Source of the DNA: Eubacteriales bacterium
GTDB lineage: Bacteria; Bacillota; Clostridia; Oscillospirales; Oscillospiraceae
Reading direction: 5' to 3'
Assembly (NCBI GenBank): GCA_030529725.1
Contig: JAUMWI010000004.1
Coordinates: forward strand, 1-64,000
Length of the DNA: 64,000 nt
Below, one piece after another: positions 1 to 7,578 of the stretch (positions are counted from its first letter, which is position 1; every line of letters starts with the position of its first letter). The notes under the pieces were generated by a model. That model did not search any database. It was not told the origin of the DNA and saw only the letters and a list, made by a program, of their open reading frames with translations. The translations under genes were made by a program, and so were the position numbers.

Positions 1-454
1 GATCGACATAGTAAATCTGCGATGCGCTCGGCTTGGACATGCCGGCCGCCTCGGCAGCTTCCTTGACGGTGGCAAGGTCGAAGGTCTTTTCATACTGCGT
101 CAATAGCGCCACATGCTCTTCCTGCAGCATGGAAAGCTCGCGCTTCATGGATACGACATTGTCGGAGATTCTGGTAAGCTGTGCGTAGCTCATCACCAGC
201 ATAACGACCATCGCAGCAAGTGCCGTAAAGCCGAGAAGCGCTGTGAATGACACCTTCTGGCGCTGCCTCGTGCGCACGGTGGTCTGCGTGCGCTGCTCTT
301 TGCGCACGCTCGGAGCCGGAGTCGGTCTTGCTATCTCGGTACGGCGCGGCTGCTCGTGCTGTTCGCGGCGCTGTTCGTAGTCAAAGTCGTAAGCAAGATT
401 GCCTTCGACACGGCCGCCGCCATACGGATATTTTCTTCTTTGCTCGCGTGCCAT
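1..454 (-). CDS. ftsL: FtsL-like cell division protein (3' end beyond window)
   Basis: Incomplete: the reading frame opens with ATG at 454-452 behind a GGAGA-type ribosome site and leaves the window at base 1. The visible 151 residues are a basic, Arg-rich cytoplasmic tail of about 70 residues, one membrane segment (around FTALLGFTALAAMVVMLVM), then an extracytoplasmic helix with heptad spacing (ISDNVVSMKRELSMLQEEH), the layout of FtsL or DivIC septum proteins. It directly follows rsmH and mraZ on the same strand, where ftsL sits in most bacteria. FtsL would form the FtsB/DivIC-FtsL coiled-coil complex at the division septum. Sequence identity in this family is low, so the name rests on topology and position. 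Confidence 0.75.
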   Translation of the reverse strand, partial: MAREQRRKYPYGGGRVEGNLAYDFDYEQRREQHEQPRRTEIARPTPAPSVRKEQRTQTTVRTRQRQKVSFTALLGFTALAAMVVMLVMSYAQLTRISDNVVSMKRELSMLQEEHVALLTQYEKTFDLATVKEAAEAAGMSKPSASQIYYVD

Positions 455-476
455 GGCAATCTCCTTTCAAAAATTT

Positions 477-1415
477 TCAGCATTTTTCCGCAACTCTCAG
501 CTTTGCGCTGCGTGCTCGGGGGTTTTCTTCCAGTTCTTCTCCCCCCGAAACGATGGGTTTGCGGGTAATGATCTTCACTTTCGGCTTTCTGCCGCAGACG
601 CACACCGGAAAGCTCGGCGGACAGGTGCAGCCCTGTGCCAGCTCCTGCATCTTGTGCTTAACGATGCGATCCTCCAGCGAGTGGAAGGTAATCACGGCAA
701 GCCGTCCGCCGGGACTCAGGTTCTTCTCCGCCGCGTCCAGCATTGGTGGAATTTCGCCCAGCTCATCGTTGACGGCAATGCGGATTGCCTGAAAGCTGCG
801 TTTTGCCGGGTGCTGCTTTTCCCGAAGCGCCGCAGCAGGCATCGCGCTGCGGATCAGCTCCGCAAGCTCCAGCGTCGTTTCGATCGGCTTCTGCTCACGG
901 CAGGTGCAAATCTTTTTGGCGATGGCCGGCGCATAGCGCTCCTCGCCGTATTCAAAGAGAATCCTTCTCAGTTCTTCATAGGAATAGGTGTTGACCACCT
1001 CGTGCGCCGTCAGTGCGGCGCTTGCGTCCATCCGCATATCCAGCGGCGCGTCCTGCTTGTAGGAAAAACCGCGCTGCGCATCGTCAAGCTGCGGAGAGGA
1101 GACGCCCAGGTCAAAAAGCATTCCGTCCACACCGTGAACATTCAGCTCGCGCAGGACTTGTCCGAGGTTGCTGAAGTTGCTGTGTACCAGTGTCACACGA
1201 TCCCTATAGTCGTGCAGGCGGCGCGTTGCCGCTTCGATCGCCGTCTCGTCGCGGTCAAGAGCGATGAGACGTCCCGTTGTCAGGCGGCGGACGATCTCCA
1301 GCGAGTGTCCCGCACGGCCGAGCGTACCGTCCACGTAAATACCTTCCGGTTTGATTTGCAGCTCGTCCAGACACTCCTGCAGCAGCACCGGCTTATGGCC
1401 GTAGTTCTCTTCCAT
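477..1415 (-). CDS. rsmH: 16S rRNA (cytosine1402-N4)-methyltransferase RsmH
   Basis: A 312-residue protein, the usual length for RsmH (MraW). It methylates N4 of C1402 in the decoding centre of 16S rRNA using S-adenosylmethionine. Family marks seen are the N-terminal HKPVLLQECLD, the SAM-binding YVDGTLGRAGHS, FDLGVSSPQLDDAQRGFSY, and the C-terminal VITFHSLEDRIVK. The gene lies between mraZ and ftsL on the minus strand; its ATG is 1 base after the mraZ stop, so the two are probably translationally coupled. Nothing is unusual about the sequence. Confidence 0.97.
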   Translation of the reverse strand: MEENYGHKPVLLQECLDELQIKPEGIYVDGTLGRAGHSLEIVRRLTTGRLIALDRDETAIEAATRRLHDYRDRVTLVHSNFSNLGQVLRELNVHGVDGMLFDLGVSSPQLDDAQRGFSYKQDAPLDMRMDASAALTAHEVVNTYSYEELRRILFEYGEERYAPAIAKKICTCREQKPIETTLELAELIRSAMPAAALREKQHPAKRSFQAIRIAVNDELGEIPPMLDAAEKNLSPGGRLAVITFHSLEDRIVKHKMQELAQGCTCPPSFPVCVCGRKPKVKIITRKPIVSGGEELEENPRARSAKLRVAEKC

Positions 1416-1416
1416 C

Positions 1417-1833
1417 TCAGAACCCCAGCTCTTCCATCACGGCAGAGAGGTTTTCCGGATTGAGCTCGGCTTCCTCCAGAGCAGCCCAGCGCTCTGCGTT
1501 CCAGATCTCAGCACGGTTGGATACGCCGATGACCACAACATCCTTTTCAAGCCCTGCATAAGCGCGCAGCTTCTGCGGCAAAAGGATTCGTCCCTGCGCA
1601 TCCGGCTCGCACTTGGCGGCATTGGCGAACAGAGGACGCATCGCCTTGGTCTTGGTATAGGGCAGGCTCTCAAATTTTTCGGTAAAGCGCGCCCAGGAGA
1701 CATCGGAGTACACGCTCAGGCAGGAATCCATACCCATCGTCACATAGAACGTCTCGCCCAGTTCCTCACGGAGCTTGCTGGGGATAAAGAGCCGCCCCTT
1801 GGCATCGATCGTATGCTGATATTGTCCGGTCAC
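1417..1833 (-). CDS. mraZ: Transcriptional regulator MraZ
   Basis: I place the start at a GTG (1833-1831) that follows AAGGGGGAAG by a few bases. This gives a 138-residue protein beginning MTGQYQHTIDAKGRL, close to the usual 140-150 residues. A longer reading from an ATG at 1953 would add 40 low-complexity residues, lacks a ribosome site and begins inside the operator. Both halves carry the AbrB-like SpoVT fold signature: DAKGRLFIPSKLREEL and DAQGRILLPQKLRAYA. MraZ is a ring-shaped DNA-binding protein that represses its own dcw operon, here mraZ-rsmH-ftsL. Confidence 0.95.
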   Translation of the reverse strand: MTGQYQHTIDAKGRLFIPSKLREELGETFYVTMGMDSCLSVYSDVSWARFTEKFESLPYTKTKAMRPLFANAAKCEPDAQGRILLPQKLRAYAGLEKDVVVIGVSNRAEIWNAERWAALEEAELNPENLSAVMEELGF

Positions 1834-1947
1834 GGTTCTTCCCCCTTTCCGCAGGATTTTGGCGTTTGAAGAGGGCAAAGCCTCGGCTTCCTCTTTTTTC
1901 GGGGAAGTCGAGCCGGCTCCGCTCTCATGTGCTTTCGTGGGAACATC

Positions 1948-1986
1948 CACCATTTAGGTGATATTGTTCACCACTTTGCACCACTT
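1948..1986 (-). promoter_or_regulatory. MraZ-box repeats upstream of mraZ
   Basis: Read on the minus strand there are two direct copies of AAGTGGTG starting 10 bases apart (1986-1979 and 1977-1969, the second as AAAGTGGTG) and a weaker AAATGGTG about two helical turns further on (1955-1948). They begin 10 bases downstream of the -10 box of the mraZ promoter. MraZ is known to bind short GTG-rich direct repeats with helical phasing in front of its own gene. The assignment is by pattern and position. Confidence 0.75.
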
Positions 1987-1995
1987 GACGCTCTC

Positions 1996-2024
1996 AGTAT
2001 ATTGGATTCCCCCAGAAAATGCAA
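1996..2024 (-). promoter_or_regulatory. Promoter of the mraZ-rsmH-ftsL operon
   Basis: On the minus strand TTGCAT (2024-2019), a 17-base spacer and TATACT (2001-1996) match the sigma-A consensus. The MraZ repeats follow at once, so bound MraZ would cover the start point. A leader of about 160 bases separates it from the GTG start. Confidence 0.85.
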
Positions 2025-2126
2025 GAAGAATTTTTCGCGTGTTTTCAAGGCTTTTTCAGGATTTTTTCCATATTTTTCCAGCTTCTTTCCCCCCGTTTCA
2101 AACGCACGTTCGATTCTCATTTTGCG

Positions 2127-2170
2127 CAAAAAAACACCCGACACAATATCTTGTGGCAGGTGTTTTTTAA
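2127..2170 (-). terminator. Intrinsic terminator of the rsmD-coaD operon
   Basis: An imperfect hairpin pairs AACACCTGCCACAA with TTGTGTCGGGTGTT around a 4-base loop and is followed on the minus strand by seven T. It lies about 75 bases after the stop of the coiled-coil gene. Confidence 0.8.
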
Positions 2171-2245
2171 GCTTCAAAATATAGTTTTTCGGAAAAACAT
2201 CAAAGGTTTTTGGTTATTTCGACAAACTTTTCATTTGATTTTTGT

Positions 2246-2755
2246 TCAATTTTCCCCCGACTGTGTAAGCTCCGACTGTTTTTTGCGCATCTGTTCAGCC
2301 GAGGCGGCGCGGAAGTTGGTACGAGACTGTTTCACTTCGTCAAGTGCCATCTGGATGGCTTCCTCCGTGCGGCGCAGCGCATCCTCTGTGTACTCATTGG
2401 CGACACGGTACAGCTCACGGGAGCGTTCCTCTGCCTTTTTGATGATCTCGCGGCTTTTCTCGCGTGCGGCAGAAAGCACCTCCGTCTCAGAAACCTTGCT
2501 CTTGGCGTCAAGCTCCGCCTTCTGCATCATGCGCTCGACCTCGCGCTTGGCGGAGTCCACATACTCCTCCTTGGCGCGGATCAGTTCCTGCGCACGCTTG
2601 AGCTCAACAGGGAGCTGAGCACGGATTTCGTCGATCAGGTCAAGCGCCTCGTCGCGGTTGAGCATACATTTCTCACCGGAAAGCGGTGCGCTTTTTGCAT
2701 TGTCGATCATGTCAAAGAGCATATCAATAAGATGCTGTACGTCATTGTTAGCCAT
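2246..2755 (-). CDS. Coiled-coil protein downstream of coaD, function unknown
   Basis: A 169-residue, strongly charged protein. After about 30 residues the chain is almost entirely helical heptads rich in Glu, Lys, Arg and Ala (roughly 35-165), resembling peripheral-stalk proteins (V-ATPase E or F-ATPase b type) and DivIVA-like proteins; such resemblance often only reflects coiled-coil composition. No membrane segment or enzyme motif is visible. Its ATG overlaps the end of coaD by 8 bases, so it is the last gene of the rsmD-coaD operon, an arrangement I recall from other Clostridia. A structural or division-related role is possible but not shown. Confidence 0.8.
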   Translation of the reverse strand: MANNDVQHLIDMLFDMIDNAKSAPLSGEKCMLNRDEALDLIDEIRAQLPVELKRAQELIRAKEEYVDSAKREVERMMQKAELDAKSKVSETEVLSAAREKSREIIKKAEERSRELYRVANEYTEDALRRTEEAIQMALDEVKQSRTNFRAASAEQMRKKQSELTQSGEN

Positions 2756-3233
2756 TTTTCTGCCATCCTTTCACAAGTTCCGCCGCCGGCAGCGGCATAT
2801 ATTTTTCGAGCGGCTGATCGTATTTGATCATCTCGCGCACCATCGTCGAGCTGATATGCGCAAGCGTCGGCTCGGCCGGAATGACCACCATATCGAGCTG
2901 CAGACAGAGAGAGCGATAGATCTGTGCCATCGCGTATTCCTCGTCAAAGTTCGAGCCGCAGCGTGTGCCCCGGATCAGCGCCACCGCGCCGCAGTCGCGG
3001 GCAAAGTCTGTCAAAAGTCCGGACCACGCTGCTGCCTCAACATTGGAAAACTCTGCGACAGAAGCCTCCAGCAGCGCAAGACGCCGCTCGGGCGTGAACA
3101 TAGGCGACTTTTTCTCCCCATTGCTCACCGTGCAGACGATCACCTTGTCAAACAGCCGGCTCGCTCGCTCAATGATGTTCATGTGCCCCAGCGTCACCGG
3201 ATCGAAAGAGCCGGGAAAAACAGCAATCTTCAT
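2748..3233 (-). CDS. coaD: Phosphopantetheine adenylyltransferase CoaD
   Basis: This 161-residue enzyme transfers AMP from ATP to 4'-phosphopantetheine, the penultimate step of coenzyme A synthesis. The nucleotidyltransferase signature FPGSFDPVTLGHMNII is at the N terminus (T/HxGH type), followed by the family's RGTRCGSNFDEEYAMA and the C-terminal ISSTMVREM. The length is typical. The ATG overlaps the rsmD stop as ATGA, indicating coupling, and the stop overlaps the next start. Confidence 0.97.
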   Translation of the reverse strand: MKIAVFPGSFDPVTLGHMNIIERASRLFDKVIVCTVSNGEKKSPMFTPERRLALLEASVAEFSNVEAAAWSGLLTDFARDCGAVALIRGTRCGSNFDEEYAMAQIYRSLCLQLDMVVIPAEPTLAHISSTMVREMIKYDQPLEKYMPLPAAELVKGWQKNG

Positions 3234-3787
3234 TCCTCATCCTCCCCGCCGCGGTGATAGATCGTCACCTTAATCTTACCGTAGCGATATTCCCGATAGA
3301 TGCTGTACGGTTCAGACAGCGCCGGCAGCGTCTTTTCCACCGGGCTTTCCGCCACAATTATACCATGCGGTGCCAAAATGTCAAACTTTGCGATCTGTGC
3401 GATGGCACGCTCCAGAAGATCCTCGGCGTAGGGAGGATCGAGAAAAATGATGTCAAATTTCGTGCGCAGCGAAGAAAGATAGCCCATCGAATCGCCGCAG
3501 ATCACCTGCCCACGGTCCGACATCTGACACAGTGCCAAATTGTCTTTCACCAGCTTTGCCGCATCCGTGCGCTTGTCCACAAAAACGGCAGACTGTGCGC
3601 CGCGGGACAGTGCCTCGATGCCGAGCTGTCCCGTGCCGGCAAAAAGATCCAGCACGCGCGCACTTTCGACATCAAATTGAATACAGTTAAAAATGCTTTC
3701 CTTGACCTTGTCGGTCGTCGGGCGTGTTTCCATGCCCTTCAATTCGTTCAACCGGCGTCCGCGCGCCGAACCGGTAATGACTCTCAT
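3230..3787 (-). CDS. rsmD: 16S rRNA (guanine966-N2)-methyltransferase RsmD
   Basis: RsmD methylates N2 of G966 in 16S rRNA. I start it at the ATG giving MRVITGSARGRRL, the usual N terminus; an upstream in-frame ATG would add 12 residues that the family lacks. Visible motifs are RPTTDKVKESIFN, the SAM-binding VLDLFAGTGQLGIEALSRGA, and the catalytic DPPY within IIFLDPPYAEDLLE. The 185-residue length is normal. rsmD and coaD are adjacent in very many Bacillota, and here they overlap by 4 bases. Confidence 0.96.
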   Translation of the reverse strand: MRVITGSARGRRLNELKGMETRPTTDKVKESIFNCIQFDVESARVLDLFAGTGQLGIEALSRGAQSAVFVDKRTDAAKLVKDNLALCQMSDRGQVICGDSMGYLSSLRTKFDIIFLDPPYAEDLLERAIAQIAKFDILAPHGIIVAESPVEKTLPALSEPYSIYREYRYGKIKVTIYHRGGEDEE

Positions 3788-3841
3788 AGTAATCACCCAT
3801 TCTGCCGCTTCGCGTCGGCACAAACAGTAATGAAGCAGGGA

Positions 3842-3922
3842 ATCTTATCACGCGAAGCAAAGGAATGATAAGATGATTGTAATTTTTGATCTAATTCGTG
3901 TGAAAGGAAATTACACACGAAT
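3842..3922. repeat. Two inverted repeats between rsmD and the LysE-type gene
   Basis: ATCTTATCA (3842-3850) pairs with TGATAAGAT (3866-3874), and ATTCGTGTG (3894-3902) pairs with CACACGAAT (3914-3922). Both have perfect 9-base arms. The second could end transcription of the LysE-type gene, but there is no strong T run. The first may be an operator for rsmD. Neither role is certain. Confidence 0.5.
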
Positions 3923-3927
3923 CTTCC

Positions 3928-4515
3928 TCACAGTAAAGCAGTTATCGCGCAGTAGACAAGAGACAGCGCCATCACCGCGCTGAACGCCTTGCGATGCGCG
4001 GCATACAGGCGGCGGAACGCACTGCCGAATGCGCCCCAGCACAGCGTTGCACAGATCATGCATGCCGTATTGATCACAGCCACCGACAAAATGACAGATG
4101 CAGCCGTTGAATGAGCAATCACATAGACGGAGTAGACGCTCAGGTTGCATACCCAGCTTTTGATATTCAGGCATTGGAGCAGGATACCCTGGCGATAGGT
4201 AGACTCCCCCTTTTGCTCTTTTTGTGTGCTCTGCGCGGCAAATCCGGAGCGCAGCATGGAACAGGCAAGATACAGCATGTACGCTGCGCCCAGCCATTTC
4301 AAATATGGGATCAGCGCCGGAATCACGGTTGCAAGCATCACATTGAGCGCACCGCACAGCAAAAGTTTCGCAAAAAACGCCGCTGCACTGGCCATGATGA
4401 ACTTTCGCGCACCGGCAAGGCCGTAATTCGCACTCAAATAAAGCGACATCAGGTTATTCGGCCCCGGCGTAATGCACGTGACAACAATATACAGCAGCAT
4501 AGCAGTCCAATCCAT
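3928..4515 (-). CDS. LysE/RhtB-family exporter
   Basis: A 195-residue membrane protein with about six hydrophobic segments. The N terminus carries ITPGPNN, the signature of the LysE/RhtB amino-acid exporters, and the length matches the family. Members export amino acids such as lysine, threonine or homoserine, or other small metabolites; the substrate cannot be read from sequence. It is monocistronic, behind its own promoter, and divergent from the Asp23 gene. Confidence 0.88.
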   Translation of the reverse strand: MDWTAMLLYIVVTCITPGPNNLMSLYLSANYGLAGARKFIMASAAAFFAKLLLCGALNVMLATVIPALIPYLKWLGAAYMLYLACSMLRSGFAAQSTQKEQKGESTYRQGILLQCLNIKSWVCNLSVYSVYVIAHSTAASVILSVAVINTACMICATLCWGAFGSAFRRLYAAHRKAFSAVMALSLVYCAITALL

Positions 4516-4553
4516 CGCGTTCGTCTACCTTTTATTTTTCTCTCTTTTCCTAC

Positions 4554-4582
4554 ATACTACGAAAAACGAGCGTATTTTTCAA
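4554..4582 (-). promoter_or_regulatory. Promoter of the LysE-type gene
   Basis: Minus strand TTGAAA (4582-4577), 17 bases, TAGTAT (4559-4554), about 40 bases before the ATG. Confidence 0.6.
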
Positions 4583-4630
4583 TAGACAGTTTTCAAAATT
4601 TTTGTCTTTTCCGCAGGATGAAATTTTGTC

Positions 4631-4659
4631 TTGTTATTCTGCCCCCTTTCGTATATAAT
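4631..4659 (+). promoter_or_regulatory. Promoter of the Asp23-DAK2 operon
   Basis: TTGTTA, 17 bases, TATAAT, about 50 bases before the ATG at 4712, which has an AGAAAGGAG ribosome site. Confidence 0.75.
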
Positions 4660-4711
4660 AGCAGAGTTATCATAGCTATCTTATCGACTTTGGAGAAAGG
4701 AGACCTTTTCC

Positions 4712-5062
4712 ATGATCAAACTCCAAACCGAAAAAGGCGAAGTCATCATCTCCGATGCTGTACTTTCCAATATCACCGGCGCTGCAGCAACCAGTTGCTT
4801 CGGCGTTAAGGGCATGGCTTACCGCTCCATGACGGACGGTCTTGTCCATTTGCTGCGCCGCGAGGCGATGAGCAAGGGCGTTCACATTACGCCGCATGAC
4901 GAGGGCGACATCTCCATCGAGCTGCACATTATCGTCGAGCACGGGGTGAATATCACCGCCGTCTGCCGCTCCATCATCTCCCAGGTGCGTTATCTCGTGA
5001 GCGAAAACACGGGGGCAAAAATACGCAGTGTTGACGTCTGTGTCGACAGCATGAACATGTGA
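4712..5062 (+). CDS. Asp23/Gls24 family protein (YloU type)
   Basis: A 116-residue protein of the Asp23/Gls24 family (alkaline-shock or envelope-stress type). The motif GVKGMAY and the final half VNITAVCRSIISQVRYLVSE, followed by a VDVCVDSM strand, are typical of the short YloU form. It is followed after 19 bases by the DAK2 gene, the same pair as yloU-yloV in Bacillus. The family is linked to envelope homeostasis and, by its neighbour, to fatty-acid use. The biochemical role is not settled. Confidence 0.92.
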   Translation: MIKLQTEKGEVIISDAVLSNITGAAATSCFGVKGMAYRSMTDGLVHLLRREAMSKGVHITPHDEGDISIELHIIVEHGVNITAVCRSIISQVRYLVSENTGAKIRSVDVCVDSMNM

Positions 5063-5081
5063 TTCAGGAGGACACTTCCCT

Positions 5082-6740
5082 ATGCACGATACCATTACCG
5101 GTGCTCTGTTCAAGGAGATGCTGCTCTTCGGCACAGCCTCTGTCACGCAGGCACAGCAGCTTATCAACGATCTCAATGTTTTCCCCGTTCCGGACGGTGA
5201 CACGGGCACAAACATGAGCCTTACCATACAGACTGCAGCGCAGGAACTTAAAAAAATTGACCCTGCAACCGTGGATCAGGCCGCATCCGTGACTGCAAGC
5301 GCACTGCTGCGCGGTGCGCGCGGCAATTCCGGCGTCATTCTCTCGCTTCTCTTCCGCGGGATCTCCAAGGGCCTCAAGGGACTCAAAACTGCCGACGGCT
5401 GCGCCTTTGCCGCCGCCATGCAGGAGGGCGTTGCCACCGCCTACAACGCGGTGATGAAGCCCGCAGAAGGTACGATTCTGACCGTTTCCCGCCTCGCCGC
5501 CGACCGTGCGATGAAGGCAAGCGGTGAGAACAGCAGCATCGAGTATGTTCTCGAGCAGGCGATCGCTCAGGGAGAGGCCACGCTCAAGGAAACGGTCAAT
5601 ATGAACCCTGTTTTGAAAAAAGCCGGCGTGGTCGATGCTGGCGGCAAAGGCTTTTTGCTGATCCTCGGCGGTATGCTCTCAGCGCTGCGCGGTGAGGAAA
5701 TGCCCGAGCTTACAGCCGAAGCCACACAGGAAAAAGCAAACTTCGGCGCACTCTCGCTCGAGGACATCACCTTCACCTTCGACACAGTCTTTATCGTCCG
5801 CAAGGAGATGGGCAAGTCCATTGAGCCGCTGCGCAAATATCTTGATTCCATCGGCGATTCCCTCGTCATTGGCGAAGACGACGAAACCTTTAAGGTCCAT
5901 GTCCACACGGACATTCCGGGCAATGCCCTGACCGAGGCGCAGAAGTACGGCACACTCGAGCTTGCCAAGATTGAAAATATGCGCACGCAGGCGCAGGAGC
6001 TTGCCGAGGGCAAACAGGCACAGAGCACGGACGATCTTGCCGCAGTGGAAGAGGAACTGGAAAAGTCCGTCGAGCCTCCCAAGCCGTTCGGCTTTCTCGC
6101 CGTCTGTGCCGGTGACGGTCTCGCCGAAGTTTTTACCGACCTCGGTGCAGACGGCATTATTTCCGGCGGTCAGACGATGAATCCCTCGACGGAGAGCATC
6201 CTCACCGAGATTCAAAAGGTCAACGCCGAGGCGGTGTTTGTCCTGCCGAACAACAAAAATATTATCATGGCAGCGCAGCAGTGCATCGGGCTGACCGACA
6301 AGGAAGTTATCGTTATTCCCACCGCGACCGTGCCGCAGGGCATCAGCGCCATGATGGCCGTCGATCCCGATGAGTCCGATGCCAAGGCGATCGAGCAGGC
6401 CATGACAGCCGCCGCGCAGAATGTTTCCACCGCGCAGATCACCTACGCCGCGCGTTCTTCCGACTTCGATGGCTTTGCGATCCGCGAGGGGGACTATCTT
6501 GCCCTAATGGATGGCAGGCTTTTCGGCACCGACCGTGACATTGCCTGTCTTTTAGAGGATCTGTCCGATGAAGCCGCTGCACGCAGCGCAGAGTTTGTCA
6601 ACCTCTTCTACGGAGAAGATGTCAGCGAGGATGATGCAAACAAGGCACTCGAGGTCTTCTCGCGCAAGTGTCCCGGTGCTGAGGTCACGCTCCTTTCGGG
6701 CGGACAGCCGGTCTATTACTACATTATCTCTATTGAATAA
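5082..6740 (+). CDS. DAK2 (DhaL-like) domain protein, FakA/YloV type
   Basis: A 552-residue protein with an N-terminal DhaL-like domain (about 1-200) carrying the Mg-ATP motif NVFPVPDGDTGTNM and the conserved GARGNSGVILS, followed by a middle domain and a C-terminal DegV-related part. This is the architecture of FakA, the ATP-binding component of fatty acid kinase, which phosphorylates exogenous fatty acids carried by a FakB (DegV) partner. No fakB lies in the window. It forms an operon with the Asp23 gene and ends at a strong terminator. Confidence 0.92.
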   Translation: MHDTITGALFKEMLLFGTASVTQAQQLINDLNVFPVPDGDTGTNMSLTIQTAAQELKKIDPATVDQAASVTASALLRGARGNSGVILSLLFRGISKGLKGLKTADGCAFAAAMQEGVATAYNAVMKPAEGTILTVSRLAADRAMKASGENSSIEYVLEQAIAQGEATLKETVNMNPVLKKAGVVDAGGKGFLLILGGMLSALRGEEMPELTAEATQEKANFGALSLEDITFTFDTVFIVRKEMGKSIEPLRKYLDSIGDSLVIGEDDETFKVHVHTDIPGNALTEAQKYGTLELAKIENMRTQAQELAEGKQAQSTDDLAAVEEELEKSVEPPKPFGFLAVCAGDGLAEVFTDLGADGIISGGQTMNPSTESILTEIQKVNAEAVFVLPNNKNIIMAAQQCIGLTDKEVIVIPTATVPQGISAMMAVDPDESDAKAIEQAMTAAAQNVSTAQITYAARSSDFDGFAIREGDYLALMDGRLFGTDRDIACLLEDLSDEAAARSAEFVNLFYGEDVSEDDANKALEVFSRKCPGAEVTLLSGGQPVYYYIISIE

Positions 6741-6771
6741 AAAACGGGCAGAGGATCTCTGCCCGTTTTTT
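6741..6771. terminator. Bidirectional terminator between the DAK2 and ferritin-like genes
   Basis: AAACGGGCAGAG and CTCTGCCCGTTT form a perfect stem with a 3-base loop, flanked by A and T runs. It can serve both converging genes; the ferritin-like stop codon lies inside its edge. Confidence 0.9.
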
Positions 6772-7375
6772 ATGCCCTGAGCGTCTTACTCAGAAGCCTG
6801 AGGATCTGACGGGCGTGGCGGTACTCGTCCTTTGACATATTGGTAAACATCTGCTCAAGACAGTAGTCGAGCGTTTCCTCCCCGGCACGAAAATAATTGT
6901 AGCCGCCGCACGCCTCCTCGTGGTAAAAGCGGCGCAGACACGCGCAGTATCCGTCGCGGCAGGTTTGCTCCGTACACACGCGTGGGCAGTAGGTCTCCCC
7001 CGTTGCAAGGTAGATCGCCGCCATCAGCTCGCGCGCGTGGCGTCCCTCATCACAGGCCATGGCATAGAACATACGCCTTGCCTCCTGCGTGGGCGCACAG
7101 CGCGAGAAGCTCAGGTACATTTTCCTTGCTGCAAGTTCGTCCCTTACAAAACCCTCCAGCACCTCGATCGACTCCACTGCCGCCGTTCCCATGCAGCACG
7201 GATCGCTCTGCGCACCGGGGAGGGACAGCTCACCGCTTTCCGTGCGCGCCGTGTCCGACGGATCGGTTTCCGCCTCCTCACGCACGTTCGGATAGGGGTT
7301 TTCCGTGGGCGCCACCCTGCGCCACACCCGCTCGCAGCAGGCATAATCGTACGCACTGTTCCTTTTATCCTCCAT
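6770..7375 (-). CDS. Ferritin-like/rubrerythrin-related diiron protein
   Basis: 201 residues. The first 60 are polar and poorly conserved; the rest is a four-helix ferritin-like fold. Candidate iron ligands are E in FVRDELAARK, the ExxH of ACDEGRHARE, E in RAGEETLDY, and the ExxH of KDEYRHARQ, spaced as in rubrerythrin-like proteins. There is no C-terminal rubredoxin domain. Several cysteines lie in the middle loop (CPRVC, CRDGYCAC), which is unusual. It is divergent from SufC-SufB, so a role in oxidative or iron stress is a reasonable inference. It begins at an ATG behind GGAGG. Confidence 0.75.
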   Translation of the reverse strand: MEDKRNSAYDYACCERVWRRVAPTENPYPNVREEAETDPSDTARTESGELSLPGAQSDPCCMGTAAVESIEVLEGFVRDELAARKMYLSFSRCAPTQEARRMFYAMACDEGRHARELMAAIYLATGETYCPRVCTEQTCRDGYCACLRRFYHEEACGGYNYFRAGEETLDYCLEQMFTNMSKDEYRHARQILRLLSKTLRA

Positions 7376-7440
7376 CTCAGTTCCTCCTTGATCGTCTGCT
7401 CTATCCTATGAGACGGTACGGTGTTTTTTTCCTTTTCCTA

Positions 7441-7543
7441 TTGACTTGCTGGGAATTTTATGTTATAACCCAATCACCTACTAAAATAATAGGATTTCAA
7501 AAGAAGGAAATCCATTGATTTTTTTGTTAGAGATTGGTATACT
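7441..7543 (+). promoter_or_regulatory. suf promoter region with palindromic operator candidate
   Basis: Two promoter candidates face sufC: TTGACT-16-TTATAA (7441-7468) and the better TTGATT-17-TATACT (7515-7543). Between them are a near-perfect palindrome CCTACTA-AAA-TAATAGG (7477-7493, one mismatch) and a perfect inverted repeat GGATTTC/GAAATCC (7492-7513). The position suits an iron-sulfur or redox repressor of the Rrf2/IscR kind, but no such gene is in the window and the site does not clearly match a known box. Confidence 0.65.
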
Positions 7544-7578
7544 ATTTTTTACTGTGATTTTTACAAGGAGGCATGATG

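Noticed and set aside
399..1463. A 354-codon plus-strand frame over rsmH
   Set aside because: Antisense to a clear rsmH gene; no ribosome site or family motif.
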